From: an uncultured Sphingomonadaceae bacterium | Lineage (GTDB): Bacteria; Pseudomonadota; Alphaproteobacteria; Sphingomonadales; Sphingomonadaceae | Length of the DNA: 64,000 nt | Direction of reading: 5' to 3' | NCBI GenBank assembly: GCA_947497455.1 | Contig: CANMGU010000002.1 | Coordinates: 838,506-902,505 of the forward strand | Shown here: in pieces, positions 45,199 to 54,837 of the stretch | How the letters are laid out: each line of letters opens with the position of its first letter | Position numbering within the stretch: position 1 is the stretch's first letter | Program-made: the position numbers and the translations under genes | The notes under the pieces: generated by a model | Seen by the model: only the letters and a program-made list of their open reading frames with translations | Databases searched by the model: none | Told to the model about the DNA's origin: nothing

Positions 45199-47550
45199 AT
45201 GACGTCTAATAACGGAGTCGGGGAGCTGGGGCGATCCGATCAGGACCTGATTTTGCGGGAACAGCTTACCGAACATGGTAAGTCTGTGCGCGTTACCGTA
45301 TTTGCCAATATCGTAAACGCAGCGATCCTTTCGATCCTGTTCTTTGATCAGGTACCGCTGGCCATGCATGTCCTTTGGTACGGCATGTTTGCCTATCTTT
45401 CTACCACCCGGCTATATCTGGCCAGGCGGTCCAAAATGGCGGACCTTTCTCGCGAGACCATGCTGGAATTGAAAAGACGCATTACATTCAATGCAGCGGG
45501 TTACGCCCATATGTGGGGTGCCGGTGTCGCTTGTCTTTTGCCGGTTGCCACGCCCAATCAATTGATGCTGCTGGCGATTATCGGGGCCGGAAAAATGAGC
45601 ACTGCGGTCGTCTCATTCCGACATATTCCGGAAGCATCGCGTGCCTGGACTATCATCATGCATATCGGCCTCACAGCCGGTTTGCTTTATCTCGGCGGGA
45701 TCGAAAGCTATGCAGCTATCGCGTTACTGACCATGTTTGCGGCGGTGCTGTATGTTAATGGTGGCAATATCTTCGAGAATTTTGCCAATCAACTTTCGGC
45801 GAAGCAGGAGATTCAGAGATCGGCAGAGACGGTAAAGCTGCTCCTCAATGATTTCGAAGAACAGTCATCCAGTTGGTTATTCTCTTTAGATGCGGAGGGA
45901 CGATTGGTGGACGTTTGTGAACGGTTCGCAGAAGCAGCCCAACATCCGCGTGAAACGATGAACGGAATGAAGATCACCAAGTTGATCGACGACAAGGAAC
46001 AGTGCGCGCGTCTAGTTGATCATATTCGCAATGGTCGTTCGTTTCGGGACCTCACAGTATCTGTCGATGTTGGCGGCAAACAGCAATGGTGGACGATCAC
46101 CGCTCGCGCAATCGCTGCGGCACAAGATGATGAAAATATCGCAATACGGGGAGTCATTGAAGATATCACCGTGCAAAAAAACGCGGAAGCAAAAGTCAGC
46201 TACATGGCCCATTTTGACGGGCTTACAGATTTGCCCAATCGGCGGCTGTTTACGGAAACATTGAACCGCACAATTCATCGCGCCAAAACAAATGATGAAG
46301 TCGCCTTGGTCTTTTTCGATCTGGACCATTTCAAGGCGATCAATGATACGTTGGGGCACCCGATTGGTGATAAGCTGCTGCAGTTGATCGCTCGGAGACT
46401 TGAACAGTTGGCTAGGCCGGGCGATCTTTTGGCGCGCATCGGTGGCGATGAGTTTGCATTGTTGCTAACTGGCGCAAGAGCGCAAAGCGTTAGCGAAGTT
46501 GCCGAGGCTATTGTTGAGCAGGTTGGCAATCCATTCATGGTTGATGACCATAATGTTGTGACTGGAGTGAGTGTCGGCGTGGCGGCATGGAACTCGGAAA
46601 TGTCCGATGCTAACCAGCTGCTGAAATATGCTGATCTGGCTCTTTATTCTGCCAAAGGTTCAGGACGAAACAGGGTGGCCTTTTTCGAAAAAGGCATGGA
46701 TATCGCTGCAGAGGCACGCCGTAATCTTGAACTCGATCTGCGTGGTTCATTGGGCCGGGATGAAATGCGGTTGCATTATCAACCCTTGGTCGATCTGAAG
46801 ACACAACAGAAAATCGGTTACGAGGCCTTGCTCCGATGGGAGCATCCGGACCGCGGTGTTGTCATGCCGGATGATTTCATCGGGGTAGCAGAAGAAACGG
46901 GAATGATCGTTCAACTGGGCGAATGGGTCATTCGCAAAGCCCTCGATGATGCTTCGACCTGGGATGAACGACTGACGGTTGCAATCAATCTGTCACCTAC
47001 GCAGATGCGCAGCGCGAGCCTGGTGTCGACCATCGTGAACGCGCTTGCGCATTCTGGTGTCGATCCGGCCCGATTGGAGTTGGAAATCACTGAAAGTATC
47101 CTGATGCAGGATAGTGAGGCCAATATTCGAACACTGCATACCCTGCGTGATTTGGGAATCCGCATTTCTCTGGATGATTTCGGGACCGGATATAGCTCTC
47201 TGAACTATCTTCGCAGTTTCCCGTTCGACAAGATCAAGATTGACCGCTGCTTTGTCAGTGAAATTGACACCCGTGAAGACTGCCGTGCGATTATTCGCTC
47301 GGTTATTAGTCTGGCGCAGAATCTGGGAATGACCACCACGGCTGAAGGTGTAGAACGCAAAGATCAAGTAGATGAGCTGCGCATGGAAGGCTGTGATCAG
47401 GTACAGGGTTTCTTGTACGGCAAGGCGGAAGCAATGGACGAATATACGGACCTGCGATCCAGTGATTCATCGCTGCCCAATGTTGAGACGATCTACCTAC
47501 CCGCGGCTGAGATTCCTTTGGCACAGGATCTCAAACGCAAGAAAGGTTGA
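45199..47550 (+). CDS. Membrane GGDEF-EAL c-di-GMP synthase/phosphodiesterase
   Basis: 783 aa from ATG 45199 (GTGGGGAATAAA precedes it). N-terminal ~6 transmembrane segments (residues ~35-200), a PAS-like region (~220-330), GGDEF with RxxD inhibitory site in ARPGDLLARIGGDEFALLL, and EAL with GYEALLRW, NLSPTQM, ELEITESIL, LDDFGTGYSSLNYL and KIDRCFV. Both catalytic sets look intact, so the protein could make and degrade c-di-GMP according to a membrane signal. Convergent with the LuxR gene. Confidence 0.93.
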   Translation: MTSNNGVGELGRSDQDLILREQLTEHGKSVRVTVFANIVNAAILSILFFDQVPLAMHVLWYGMFAYLSTTRLYLARRSKMADLSRETMLELKRRITFNAAGYAHMWGAGVACLLPVATPNQLMLLAIIGAGKMSTAVVSFRHIPEASRAWTIIMHIGLTAGLLYLGGIESYAAIALLTMFAAVLYVNGGNIFENFANQLSAKQEIQRSAETVKLLLNDFEEQSSSWLFSLDAEGRLVDVCERFAEAAQHPRETMNGMKITKLIDDKEQCARLVDHIRNGRSFRDLTVSVDVGGKQQWWTITARAIAAAQDDENIAIRGVIEDITVQKNAEAKVSYMAHFDGLTDLPNRRLFTETLNRTIHRAKTNDEVALVFFDLDHFKAINDTLGHPIGDKLLQLIARRLEQLARPGDLLARIGGDEFALLLTGARAQSVSEVAEAIVEQVGNPFMVDDHNVVTGVSVGVAAWNSEMSDANQLLKYADLALYSAKGSGRNRVAFFEKGMDIAAEARRNLELDLRGSLGRDEMRLHYQPLVDLKTQQKIGYEALLRWEHPDRGVVMPDDFIGVAEETGMIVQLGEWVIRKALDDASTWDERLTVAINLSPTQMRSASLVSTIVNALAHSGVDPARLELEITESILMQDSEANIRTLHTLRDLGIRISLDDFGTGYSSLNYLRSFPFDKIKIDRCFVSEIDTREDCRAIIRSVISLAQNLGMTTTAEGVERKDQVDELRMEGCDQVQGFLYGKAEAMDEYTDLRSSDSSLPNVETIYLPAAEIPLAQDLKRKKG

Positions 47551-47552
47551 GA

Positions 47553-48296
47553 TTAGAGCCGTAAGATTCCCAGTTCTAAGGCTCTGATGGAGGCACCAAT
47601 TCTGTCGCTAACGTCTAACTTGGCAAAAACCCGGCGGACGTAAGTGTCAGCGGTTGCTCCACCAATATTCAAATCTGACGCAATGGCTCTGTTTGATCGC
47701 CCATTGGCGATCAGTTGAATAACCTGACTTTCGCGTTCGGACAATTGAACGGTGTTTTTATCTTTGTGTTCCAATATATTACAAATTCTGACATGTGCAG
47801 CTGATGACAGGGCCGCAATTGTGGCAATCTTCTGGCTATCCTCAAGCATATCAGCCTCTTCAAATGTGAAAGCCGAATAGGCATTGCGCCCTTTGGGTCC
47901 GAACAAGGGAATGCCAATGCCGTCTTGTAATCCATGAGCGTCAAGCTGTCGCACGAAAGCCTGTTCTTGTGCGTTCAAGCGCCGGAATATAATCGCGTCC
48001 TGCCATAGCATGGGTTCACCGTGCTGCATGATGATATCCGGGATCGGATCATGTTTACGAAAATCGGCTTGTTCATATAGAGCGAGCCATTGGCGAGAAA
48101 AACCTTTGGCAACCAGGTGGATCGCCCGATCAGTCTGAGAGCGGAGCTTCGGTGTCAGGTGATAGCTGAACCGGTTTGCACCCAGGTCAATACAGATTTT
48201 CTCCATCAGCCTCAGTATATCCGGAACATTTCCAAGTCGCGCAATTTCGGACAGAATTTCTCCCACCTGAATATTTTGCTCGGCTGGAACGGACAT
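47553..48296 (-). CDS. LuxR-family autoinducer-binding regulator (solo)
   Basis: 247 aa from ATG 48296 (GGGGGAA upstream). N-terminal autoinducer-binding domain, residues ~1-165, holds the conserved Trp, Tyr, Asp-Pro and Trp in RQWLALYEQADFRKHDP and EPMLWQDA. C-terminal HTH: LSERESQVIQLIANGRSNRAIASDL ... ADTYVRRVFAKL. No acyl-homoserine-lactone synthase gene is in the window, so it acts as a solo or serves a distant system. Divergent from the MarR-like gene. Confidence 0.9.
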   Translation of the reverse strand: MSVPAEQNIQVGEILSEIARLGNVPDILRLMEKICIDLGANRFSYHLTPKLRSQTDRAIHLVAKGFSRQWLALYEQADFRKHDPIPDIIMQHGEPMLWQDAIIFRRLNAQEQAFVRQLDAHGLQDGIGIPLFGPKGRNAYSAFTFEEADMLEDSQKIATIAALSSAAHVRICNILEHKDKNTVQLSERESQVIQLIANGRSNRAIASDLNIGGATADTYVRRVFAKLDVSDRIGASIRALELGILRL

Positions 48297-48485
48297 AGAA
48301 GCGATTCCCCCAAAATATCGCGACCACCAATAGGATGGGCCATATTGCAAAAATTTACAACCTGTCCCCCGATTGCGTGACAGTATCATTCGAAACCAAC
48401 ATTATTACGGCCGACTTATCGCTAGTTGACGCCGTTAACATGGGCTGTCGATTCAATCCCCTGGCGGTAAATTGGAGTCAGAAAT

Positions 48486-48995
48486 ATGATCGATCAAACA
48501 GCTGATCAATTGTCATTATTGACAGAGATAAGACAAAAACTTGAGGAAATGGAACGCAATAGCTGGGCGCGGAATATCGAGAAGCTGGATATCGGTAAAA
48601 TCGCCATGGATTTGCGTAAAGCAAGAAGAGAACTGTTCCCCGACGGCTATTTTATGGGGGGGAATTGGGATATCTTACTGGCGCTTGACCATGCTGGCCG
48701 AACAGGGCGGAAGATGCAGCTTGCGGACATTGCTCGGGAAAGCCAAATTTCCGAGAATCTGGTCCAGCGATATGTCGATGTGCTAATGACTGATGGGTTC
48801 GTTTATCAGGAGGACGATGCATCTGATCATCACAAAGCCTATATCATCCTGACGAGCAAGGGGATGGCTCAGATGAAGCAACTTTTTGTGGAGATCCAGA
48901 CCAAATTTGCACGAATGGCCGGATTGTTCGACACTGCCCAGCCCAATGTCCTGAAAGATGATGCGGGCAATAGCTCAACTGGCAGGGCAGGCTGA
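48486..48995 (+). CDS. MarR-like winged-helix regulator
   Basis: 169 aa. Helical N-terminus (LLTEIRQKLEEMERNSW), then a winged helix: MQLADIARESQISENLVQRYVDVLMTDGFVYQEDDASDHHKAYIILTSKGMAQM. Matches a sphingomonad MarR-type group near cell-size or quorum genes; target unknown. GGAG lies nine bases upstream of ATG. Confidence 0.78.
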   Translation: MIDQTADQLSLLTEIRQKLEEMERNSWARNIEKLDIGKIAMDLRKARRELFPDGYFMGGNWDILLALDHAGRTGRKMQLADIARESQISENLVQRYVDVLMTDGFVYQEDDASDHHKAYIILTSKGMAQMKQLFVEIQTKFARMAGLFDTAQPNVLKDDAGNSSTGRAG

Positions 48996-49133
48996 ATCAG
49001 AGTGTGAATTGCAATGATCTTCTGCACCGGGTTTTTCCAGTCCAGCTGACAGTGCCGGTGAACCGGAACCTCTGACGGGCGGTCATGCAATCATCATCTT
49101 GACGCGGCGGCGACTTCACAGCATGGCCTTGGG

Positions 49134-50135
49134 ATGCGATTTTTCTCAGACAATGCGGCTTCTGTCCATCCCAAGGTGATGGCGGCATTGGTCGACGCCA
49201 ATAGTCAGGATACTGCTTATGATGGTGACGCGCTGAGCGCTCGGTTAAGTGGTGCCTTCTCGGAGCTGTTCGAAACCAATGTCGAAGCAATGTGGGTAGC
49301 GACGGGAACCGCAGCCAACGCGCTGGCGTTAGCGGGCATGTGTCAGCCACATCAGGGCGTGATATGCCACAAAGAAGCGCATATCGAGCAGGATGAAGCG
49401 GGAGCACCGGGATTTTATACCGGCGGGGCGAAGCTGATGCTGGTGGATGGCGAAGGTGCCAAAATTGCAGCGCAGACGATTGATGAGCATTGCGCGGCGA
49501 TCCGTGATGACGTCCATCAGGTGCAGCCGGCGGCGGTATCGCTTACCAATGCGTCTGAATATGGACTGGTCTACCGCCCAGACGAGGTCTCAGCGATTGC
49601 GGAAGTTTGCAAACAGCGCAAACTGGGATTGCACATGGATGGTGCCCGATTTGCCAATGCGGTTGCGACTCTCGGCTGCCACCCCGCTGAAGTCACCTGG
49701 AAAGCGGGCGTTGACGTGCTCAGCTTTGGCTTTGTCAAAAATGGCGGAATGGGCGCAGAAGCGCTGATTTTCTTCGACAAGAGCCTTGCCCGCGAAACCC
49801 ACTATCGCCGCAAGCGTGCCGGCCATTTGCAGTCGAAGGGCCGCTATCTCGCCGCCCAGATCTTGGCGATGCTCGACGACGATCTCTGGCTCGCCAATGC
49901 CCACGCCGCCAATAATGGCGCGCAAATCATCGCCGAGGCGGCCAGCGACCGCTTGCTCTATCCGGTCGAAGCCAACGAGATATTCATCACATTGTCCGCC
50001 AGCGAAGCGGAAAGCCTGCGCGGCGCGGGCTTCGATTTCTATGACTGGGGAGAGGGGCAGGCACGGTTGGTCACCAGCTGGAACCAAAGCGCGGAGGATA
50101 TTCGCCCACTCGCCGAGGCTATCAAGGCCCTATGA
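49134..50135 (+). CDS. Low-specificity L-threonine aldolase/beta-eliminating lyase
   Basis: 333 aa PLP enzyme, fold type I. MRFFSDNAASVHPKVMAAL at the start, HIEQDEAGAPGFYTGGAKL, LHMDGARFANA (PLP Asp), and the Schiff-base Lys in SFGFVKNGGMGAEAL. Splits threonine to glycine and acetaldehyde. Its stop overlaps the EamA gene start (ATGA), so the two form an operon. Confidence 0.92.
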   Translation: MRFFSDNAASVHPKVMAALVDANSQDTAYDGDALSARLSGAFSELFETNVEAMWVATGTAANALALAGMCQPHQGVICHKEAHIEQDEAGAPGFYTGGAKLMLVDGEGAKIAAQTIDEHCAAIRDDVHQVQPAAVSLTNASEYGLVYRPDEVSAIAEVCKQRKLGLHMDGARFANAVATLGCHPAEVTWKAGVDVLSFGFVKNGGMGAEALIFFDKSLARETHYRRKRAGHLQSKGRYLAAQILAMLDDDLWLANAHAANNGAQIIAEAASDRLLYPVEANEIFITLSASEAESLRGAGFDFYDWGEGQARLVTSWNQSAEDIRPLAEAIKAL

Positions 50136-51070
50136 CTGCGAACGCAAGCGGCGAGCCCAGTTTACTCACGCCGCGCATATTAATCCCGTTTCTGCTCGTT
50201 TCCCTGATCTGGGGTTCGACCTGGCTGGTGATCAAGGACCAGATATCAGACGTTCCGCCGAGCTGGTCGGTCAGCTACCGGTTCATGATCGCATCGGCGG
50301 CGATGTTTGTTCTGGTCGGATATAAGCGCCTGCCCTTCCGGTTGGGACGCGCAGGACAGGTCTGGGCGATCCTGATCGGCATTGCACAATTCTCCTTCAA
50401 CTTTAATTTTGTCTATAATGCAGAGCTTTATATCACTTCGGGCCTGGTTGCGGTGCTGTTTGCGCTGCTAATGGTGCCCAATGCGATATTGGGCCGGATC
50501 TTTCTGGGACAGCGGATTAACGGTGCTTTTGTCGCCGGTTCCGCCATTGCGGCTGTCGGCATCGCGATGCTCTTCTGGCATGAATATAAGAGCTCACCGG
50601 CGACGCTGACCGAGGTTTTCCTGGGCGTGACGCTGACCATCTGCGGCATATTGTCCGCCTCCATAGCCAATGTGATGCAGGCGCTGCCCCGGCTCAAAAG
50701 CTATCCGATCCTGACTTTGCTGGCATGGGCGATGTTCTGGGGCGCGGCGATCAACATAGTGCTGTCATGGATCACCGTTGGTCCACCGGTCATTGAAATG
50801 CGCGCAGCCTATCTCGGCGGCATTGTCTATCTAGCGATTGTCGGTTCGGTCATCACCTTCCCGCTCTATTTCGCCCTGCTGCGCGAAATCGGAGCGGGAA
50901 AAGCCGCCTATTCCAGCGTGCTGGTACCAGTTGTCGCGATGATTCTCTCTACCCTGTTCGAAGATTATGCCTGGACCGCACTGCCGGCCGGCGGCGCAAT
51001 ACTGGCCATGGCCGGCCTGCTGGTCGCTCTGCGGGCACGCAAGCCGAAGACGGCAAAGCCAGTTGGTTGA
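50132..51070 (+). CDS. EamA/DMT family transporter
   Basis: 312 aa, ten transmembrane segments in two EamA repeats (LLVSLIWGSTWLVIKDQI; YLAIVGSVITFPLYFALLREIG). Metabolite exporter by family; pairing with threonine aldolase suggests an amino-acid or related substrate. GTAT/ATGA overlap with the upstream gene. Confidence 0.88.
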   Translation: MTANASGEPSLLTPRILIPFLLVSLIWGSTWLVIKDQISDVPPSWSVSYRFMIASAAMFVLVGYKRLPFRLGRAGQVWAILIGIAQFSFNFNFVYNAELYITSGLVAVLFALLMVPNAILGRIFLGQRINGAFVAGSAIAAVGIAMLFWHEYKSSPATLTEVFLGVTLTICGILSASIANVMQALPRLKSYPILTLLAWAMFWGAAINIVLSWITVGPPVIEMRAAYLGGIVYLAIVGSVITFPLYFALLREIGAGKAAYSSVLVPVVAMILSTLFEDYAWTALPAGGAILAMAGLLVALRARKPKTAKPVG

Positions 51071-51121
51071 TTTTGCCCGATGGGGCGGGTGAACATATTG
51101 CGTGCAAATGGGGTGATTATT

Positions 51122-51397
51122 TTATCGCTTCACCTTTCCGAAAAGCTCAACAAGTTCATCAAATTTTTCTTTCTGCTCGGTCTCGTCACCGGATGAAATA
51201 GCTTCTGCGACACAGCAGGCAGCATGATCCTTGAGAATCTGATCCTCCACTCTCGACAATGCCGACTTTACGGCTTGCATTTGCGTGAGAATATCGATGC
51301 AATAGCGATCTTCTTCAACCATATTGGCGATACCGCGCACCTGTCCTTCGATACGTTTAAGGCGGTTGAGCTTATCCTTGTGCGTTGCAGACGGCAT
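51122..51397 (-). CDS. csoR: Copper-sensing repressor CsoR
   Basis: 91 aa, CsoR/RcnR four-helix family. The Cu(I) ligands Cys33, His58 and Cys62 are spaced as in CsoR (Y-C at 32-33; DHAACC at 57-62). NRLKRIEGQVRGI at the start contacts DNA. It lies divergent to copA with a palindromic operator between them, so it should repress copA-copB until Cu(I) binds. Confidence 0.88.
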   Translation of the reverse strand: MPSATHKDKLNRLKRIEGQVRGIANMVEEDRYCIDILTQMQAVKSALSRVEDQILKDHAACCVAEAISSGDETEQKEKFDELVELFGKVKR

Positions 51398-51416
51398 AGA
51401 ACACCTTTCTATTGAA

Positions 51417-51433
51417 ATACCCTATAGGGGTAT
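51417..51433. promoter_or_regulatory. CsoR operator overlapping the copA promoter
   Basis: ATACCCTATAGGGGTAT, a near-perfect palindrome of the CsoR type (TACCC...GGGTA). It occupies the spacer between TTGAAA (51412-51417) and TATGCT (51435-51440), a sigma-70-type promoter reading into copA. Repression by occlusion is the obvious model. Confidence 0.83.
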
Positions 51434-51466
51434 ATATGCTCCTCTATCTTAGGAGTATCAATACCG

Positions 51467-53332
51467 ATGACCAAAATGTTCAACAACAGTCTTATTGAAC
51501 CCAGCCGAAGGACTGTGATTCAAAGTCTGGCGAGTGTGGCGGCGATTGCATCTTTACCAATGCCAGCATGGGCAATGGGGAAGATGGGCGGCAAGCTCCG
51601 CAACGGAATGGATCAGGTCGCAGGTCCCGATGTCCATTTGCATATTGCAGATGGCATGTTCCGTACCGGCAATCGAACGGGTCATGGCATTGGGTTGAAC
51701 GGCACGGTCCCCGGACCGTTGATCCGCTTGCGTGAAGGCACGCGGGCCAATCTTATGGTGCATAATATGCTGAGTGAGGACAGCAGCGTGCATTGGCACG
51801 GTCTGCTCCTTCCCTTTCAATTTGACGGTGTGCCAGGACTCAGCTTTCCGGGCATCTCGCCGGGCGGAAATTTCACCGCAGAATTCGATGTGCGCCAATC
51901 CGGCACCTATTGGTATCACAGCCATTCGGGCTTGCAGGAACAGATGGGGCATTATGGCCCGATCATCATTGACCCTGAAGGCAAGGATCCGGTCGAATAT
52001 GATCGCGAACATGTCATTTTGCTCAGCGAATTTGCTTCCATCCACCCGCATCAGATCATGAAGAAACTCAAAGTTGCCGAAGGGTATTTCAGCCAGCAAA
52101 AGACGGCCACTTTCGATGACTATGGCATGAGCGCCGAAGAACGGTTGATGTGGGGGCGGATGCGGATGATGCCGACCGACATTGCCGACGTCTCGGCCCC
52201 GACCTATACTTACATGATCAACGGACATGGTCCGGCTGATGGCCTGGAGCTACCTTTTGAACCGGGCGAACGGGTGCGCCTGCGTTTCATCAACGGTAGC
52301 GCCATGACCTTCTTCAATGTCCGTATTCCGGGCATTCCGATGACGGTCGTGCAGGCCGATGGTCAGAATGTCCAGCCAACAGAAGTGGACGAGTTTCAAA
52401 TTGGTGTTGCCGAGACTTATGACGTGATTGTCACGCCTCAGGCCGGCACATTCGCGCTGGCTGCAGAAAGCATGGATCGATCAGGCATGGCGCAAGCCAC
52501 TCTGACATCACAACCGGGTCAGCGCGCCAGTTTTCCAGAACTGCGTGACCCGCCGCTGCTCTCAATGGTTGATATGGGGCATGGCGGCATGGTCGAAGGC
52601 GGGCATGATGGTCACGGTGGCAGCGGCCATTCGGGACATGGCGACATGAAAAGGGGGCAAATGGATCATAGCCAGATGGATCACGGCCAGATGGATCATT
52701 CCAAGATGAACCACGCTGAATCTGACACTCCCATGTCTAAAATGGATCACTCCGGACATGATATGGGCGGCATGAAAATGCGCGATACATCACTCCTGCC
52801 AGCCAGTGTTGAAGTCGGACCCGGCATTGATATGGTGGCGATGAATCCTCGAGACCGCATGGGATATCCCGGCTTGGGTCTGGATAATGTCCCGCACCGT
52901 GTGCTCAATTACAAGATGTTGCGCGCCCTTAATCCCGATCATGATCATCGCGATCCAGACCGGGAGATGGAGCTTCATCTGACAGGTAATATGGAACGCT
53001 ACATGTGGTCTTTCGATGGAAAAAAATATAGTGCCGTCGGGGATAGCCCGTTGCGCTTTGCCTATGATGAGAAGGTCCGCATAAAACTCGTCAATGATAC
53101 GATGATGGCCCACCCTATTCACTTGCACGGTATCTTCTTTGAACTGGTGAATGGCCGTGGTCATGCGCAACCCAAGAAGCACACGGTCATTGTGCAGCCC
53201 GGGAGCAGCGCAACATTTGATGCCACTTTCAATGAACCGGGTGACTGGGCGTTTCATTGCCATCTGCTCTATCACATGCATGGGGGGATGATGCAGACCG
53301 TCAGCGTCGCCTTTCCCAAGGATGCGTCATGA
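51467..53332 (+). CDS. copA: Copper-resistance multicopper oxidase CopA
   Basis: 621 aa, periplasmic. Tat signal with SRRTVIQSLASVAAIASLPMPAWA region (twin Arg), then cupredoxin domains with copper sites HWHGLLLPF, YWYHSHSG, HPIHLHGIFFELVNGRG and HCHLLYHMHGGM. Between domains 2 and 3 lies a Met/His-rich segment (residues ~390-440) with repeats MDHSQMDHGQMDHSKM. Oxidises Cu(I). copB starts inside its stop (ATGA). Confidence 0.93.
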   Translation: MTKMFNNSLIEPSRRTVIQSLASVAAIASLPMPAWAMGKMGGKLRNGMDQVAGPDVHLHIADGMFRTGNRTGHGIGLNGTVPGPLIRLREGTRANLMVHNMLSEDSSVHWHGLLLPFQFDGVPGLSFPGISPGGNFTAEFDVRQSGTYWYHSHSGLQEQMGHYGPIIIDPEGKDPVEYDREHVILLSEFASIHPHQIMKKLKVAEGYFSQQKTATFDDYGMSAEERLMWGRMRMMPTDIADVSAPTYTYMINGHGPADGLELPFEPGERVRLRFINGSAMTFFNVRIPGIPMTVVQADGQNVQPTEVDEFQIGVAETYDVIVTPQAGTFALAAESMDRSGMAQATLTSQPGQRASFPELRDPPLLSMVDMGHGGMVEGGHDGHGGSGHSGHGDMKRGQMDHSQMDHGQMDHSKMNHAESDTPMSKMDHSGHDMGGMKMRDTSLLPASVEVGPGIDMVAMNPRDRMGYPGLGLDNVPHRVLNYKMLRALNPDHDHRDPDREMELHLTGNMERYMWSFDGKKYSAVGDSPLRFAYDEKVRIKLVNDTMMAHPIHLHGIFFELVNGRGHAQPKKHTVIVQPGSSATFDATFNEPGDWAFHCHLLYHMHGGMMQTVSVAFPKDAS

Positions 53333-54252
53333 GAAAGCGCCCACTGACAGCATTGGCAATCGGACTGATCGCGTCTCCCGTCATGGCGCAGATGGATCAC
53401 AGTCAGATGGATCATGGCCAGATGGATCATTCCAAAATGGACCATGACCAGAAAGAAAAGGCCGAGGATACCGGCCATGGCGACCATGCAGGGCATGAGA
53501 TGCATTCAAAGCCCATGCCGCTACCCTCACAATCGCGATCAGGCCCACCCAATGCCGCTGACGCGATCTGGGGCGCTGACGCCATGAAGAAATCACGTGA
53601 AGCGCTCTATGATGACCATGGCAATATGTCATTATTCTGGGTTCAGGGCGATCGCCTTGAGTATCGAGCAAGGGAAGGAGAGGATGGTTATCTCTGGGAC
53701 GTCCAAGGCTATTATGGCAATGACACGGACAAATTTTGGTTCAAAAGCGAAGGTGAAGGCAGCTTTGGCGAGGCCATAGAGCAGGCCGAGGTTCAAGCGC
53801 TATGGAGTCACGCAATTGGTCCGTTCTTTGATCTGCAGGCCGGTGTAAGGCAAGATTTTCATGGCGCTGAGCGCACCCATCTGGTGGTCGGTGCACAGGG
53901 TGTTGCGCCCTATTTTCTCGAGATTGATATCGCGACTTTTCTGTCCAACAAGGGCGATCTGACGGCCCGTATCGAGGGCGAATATGACCACCGATTAACG
54001 CAGAAGCTCATTTTGCAGCCACGCGCCGAAATCAACCTTGCTGCACAGGATATTCCGGAACTGGAAATTGGGGCGGGTATCGATAGCATCGAGGCGGGAT
54101 TGCGCCTACGCTATGAAATCACTCCTGAATTTGGTCCCTATATCGGCGTTGAACAGGAATGGAAGCTCGGCGGCAGCCGCGATTTTGCGATTGCCGATGG
54201 CGAAGATCCTAGCGTCACCAATTATGTGATAGGTTTGCGGTTCTGGTTTTAG
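53329..54252 (+). CDS. copB: Outer-membrane copper resistance protein CopB
   Basis: 307 aa from ATG 53329. Signal peptide MRKRPLTALAIGLIASPVMA, then MDHSQMDHGQMDHSKMDHDQ almost identical to the CopA repeat, followed by the CopB barrel (ADAIWGADAMKKSREALYDDHG, VQALWSHAIGPFFDLQAG, FGPYIGVEQEWKLGGSRDFA). Works with CopA. No ribosome site other than coupling with copA. Confidence 0.92.
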   Translation: MRKRPLTALAIGLIASPVMAQMDHSQMDHGQMDHSKMDHDQKEKAEDTGHGDHAGHEMHSKPMPLPSQSRSGPPNAADAIWGADAMKKSREALYDDHGNMSLFWVQGDRLEYRAREGEDGYLWDVQGYYGNDTDKFWFKSEGEGSFGEAIEQAEVQALWSHAIGPFFDLQAGVRQDFHGAERTHLVVGAQGVAPYFLEIDIATFLSNKGDLTARIEGEYDHRLTQKLILQPRAEINLAAQDIPELEIGAGIDSIEAGLRLRYEITPEFGPYIGVEQEWKLGGSRDFAIADGEDPSVTNYVIGLRFWF

Positions 54253-54385
54253 AAGAATTGAAATGAATCAAATTTGGTCAAGCCGTCATAAGGTTTGGAT
54301 GGCAGGGTTTTGGCCAAGAGCTTCCAACGCCAAAATGCAATTATATTTTTGGTACAATCATTCAATGAGAGGCGCTCAACAAAAA

Positions 54386-54411
54386 AAGGGCATGACTTTC
54401 GCCATGCCCTT
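54386..54411 (-). terminator. Terminator downstream of gene 54509-54805
   Basis: On the minus strand AAGGGCATG/CATGCCCTT form a 9-bp stem with eight-base loop, followed by TTTTTTT. On the + strand the same stem lies after copB and might act weakly there. Confidence 0.72.
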
Positions 54412-54508
54412 CATTGGCTTCAAGCGCCAATTCTGGTTTCACACTTGAAGCATATGGGACCAGTAACAGGCAGTGGTCCCATCGGGGGCTCTTGGTTCAG
54501 GACAGGGA

Positions 54509-54805
54509 TTACCGGGACGCATTCCAGCGACGGCGCAACTTTTGCTTGTAAGCCTTCACTTTTTGGCGAACGACTTTTGGTCGCGCACCGTTGTTTACAG
54601 CGTTTTTCGCGCGGGCGTTGATCTTGCGGTTAATGGCTTTCCAGTTGGGCCCATTCGGTCTGGCGTCGGGGCGTTCGGCAATGGGCCGGGCCGGCGCATT
54701 GGCAATGGCATCCGGAGCGGGACTTGCTGCAACGGACTGCTGCTCAGCAAGCGCAGGCGCTGGTATCACCAGGGCTGCAATGATCATCATATTGGCTCGT
54801 TTCAT
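54509..54805 (-). CDS. Small secreted basic protein
   Basis: 98 aa. Signal peptide (NMMIIAALVIPAPALA, cleavage near residue 20), a Pro/Ala-rich linker, then a Lys/Arg-rich helical end (NRKINARAKNAVNNGARPKVVRQKVKAYKQKLRRRW). No family recognised. GGAGACAGG precedes the ATG. Next to the ECF cluster but without its promoter motif. Confidence 0.68.
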   Translation of the reverse strand: MKRANMMIIAALVIPAPALAEQQSVAASPAPDAIANAPARPIAERPDARPNGPNWKAINRKINARAKNAVNNGARPKVVRQKVKAYKQKLRRRWNASR

Positions 54806-54837
54806 GGCCTGTCTCCTGTTTTCAACTGGGCAATAAA

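Noticed and set aside
54253..54508. Terminator of copB at 54386
   Set aside because: The uridine run is on the minus strand; on + the stem is followed by CATTGG, so it mainly ends the opposite gene.
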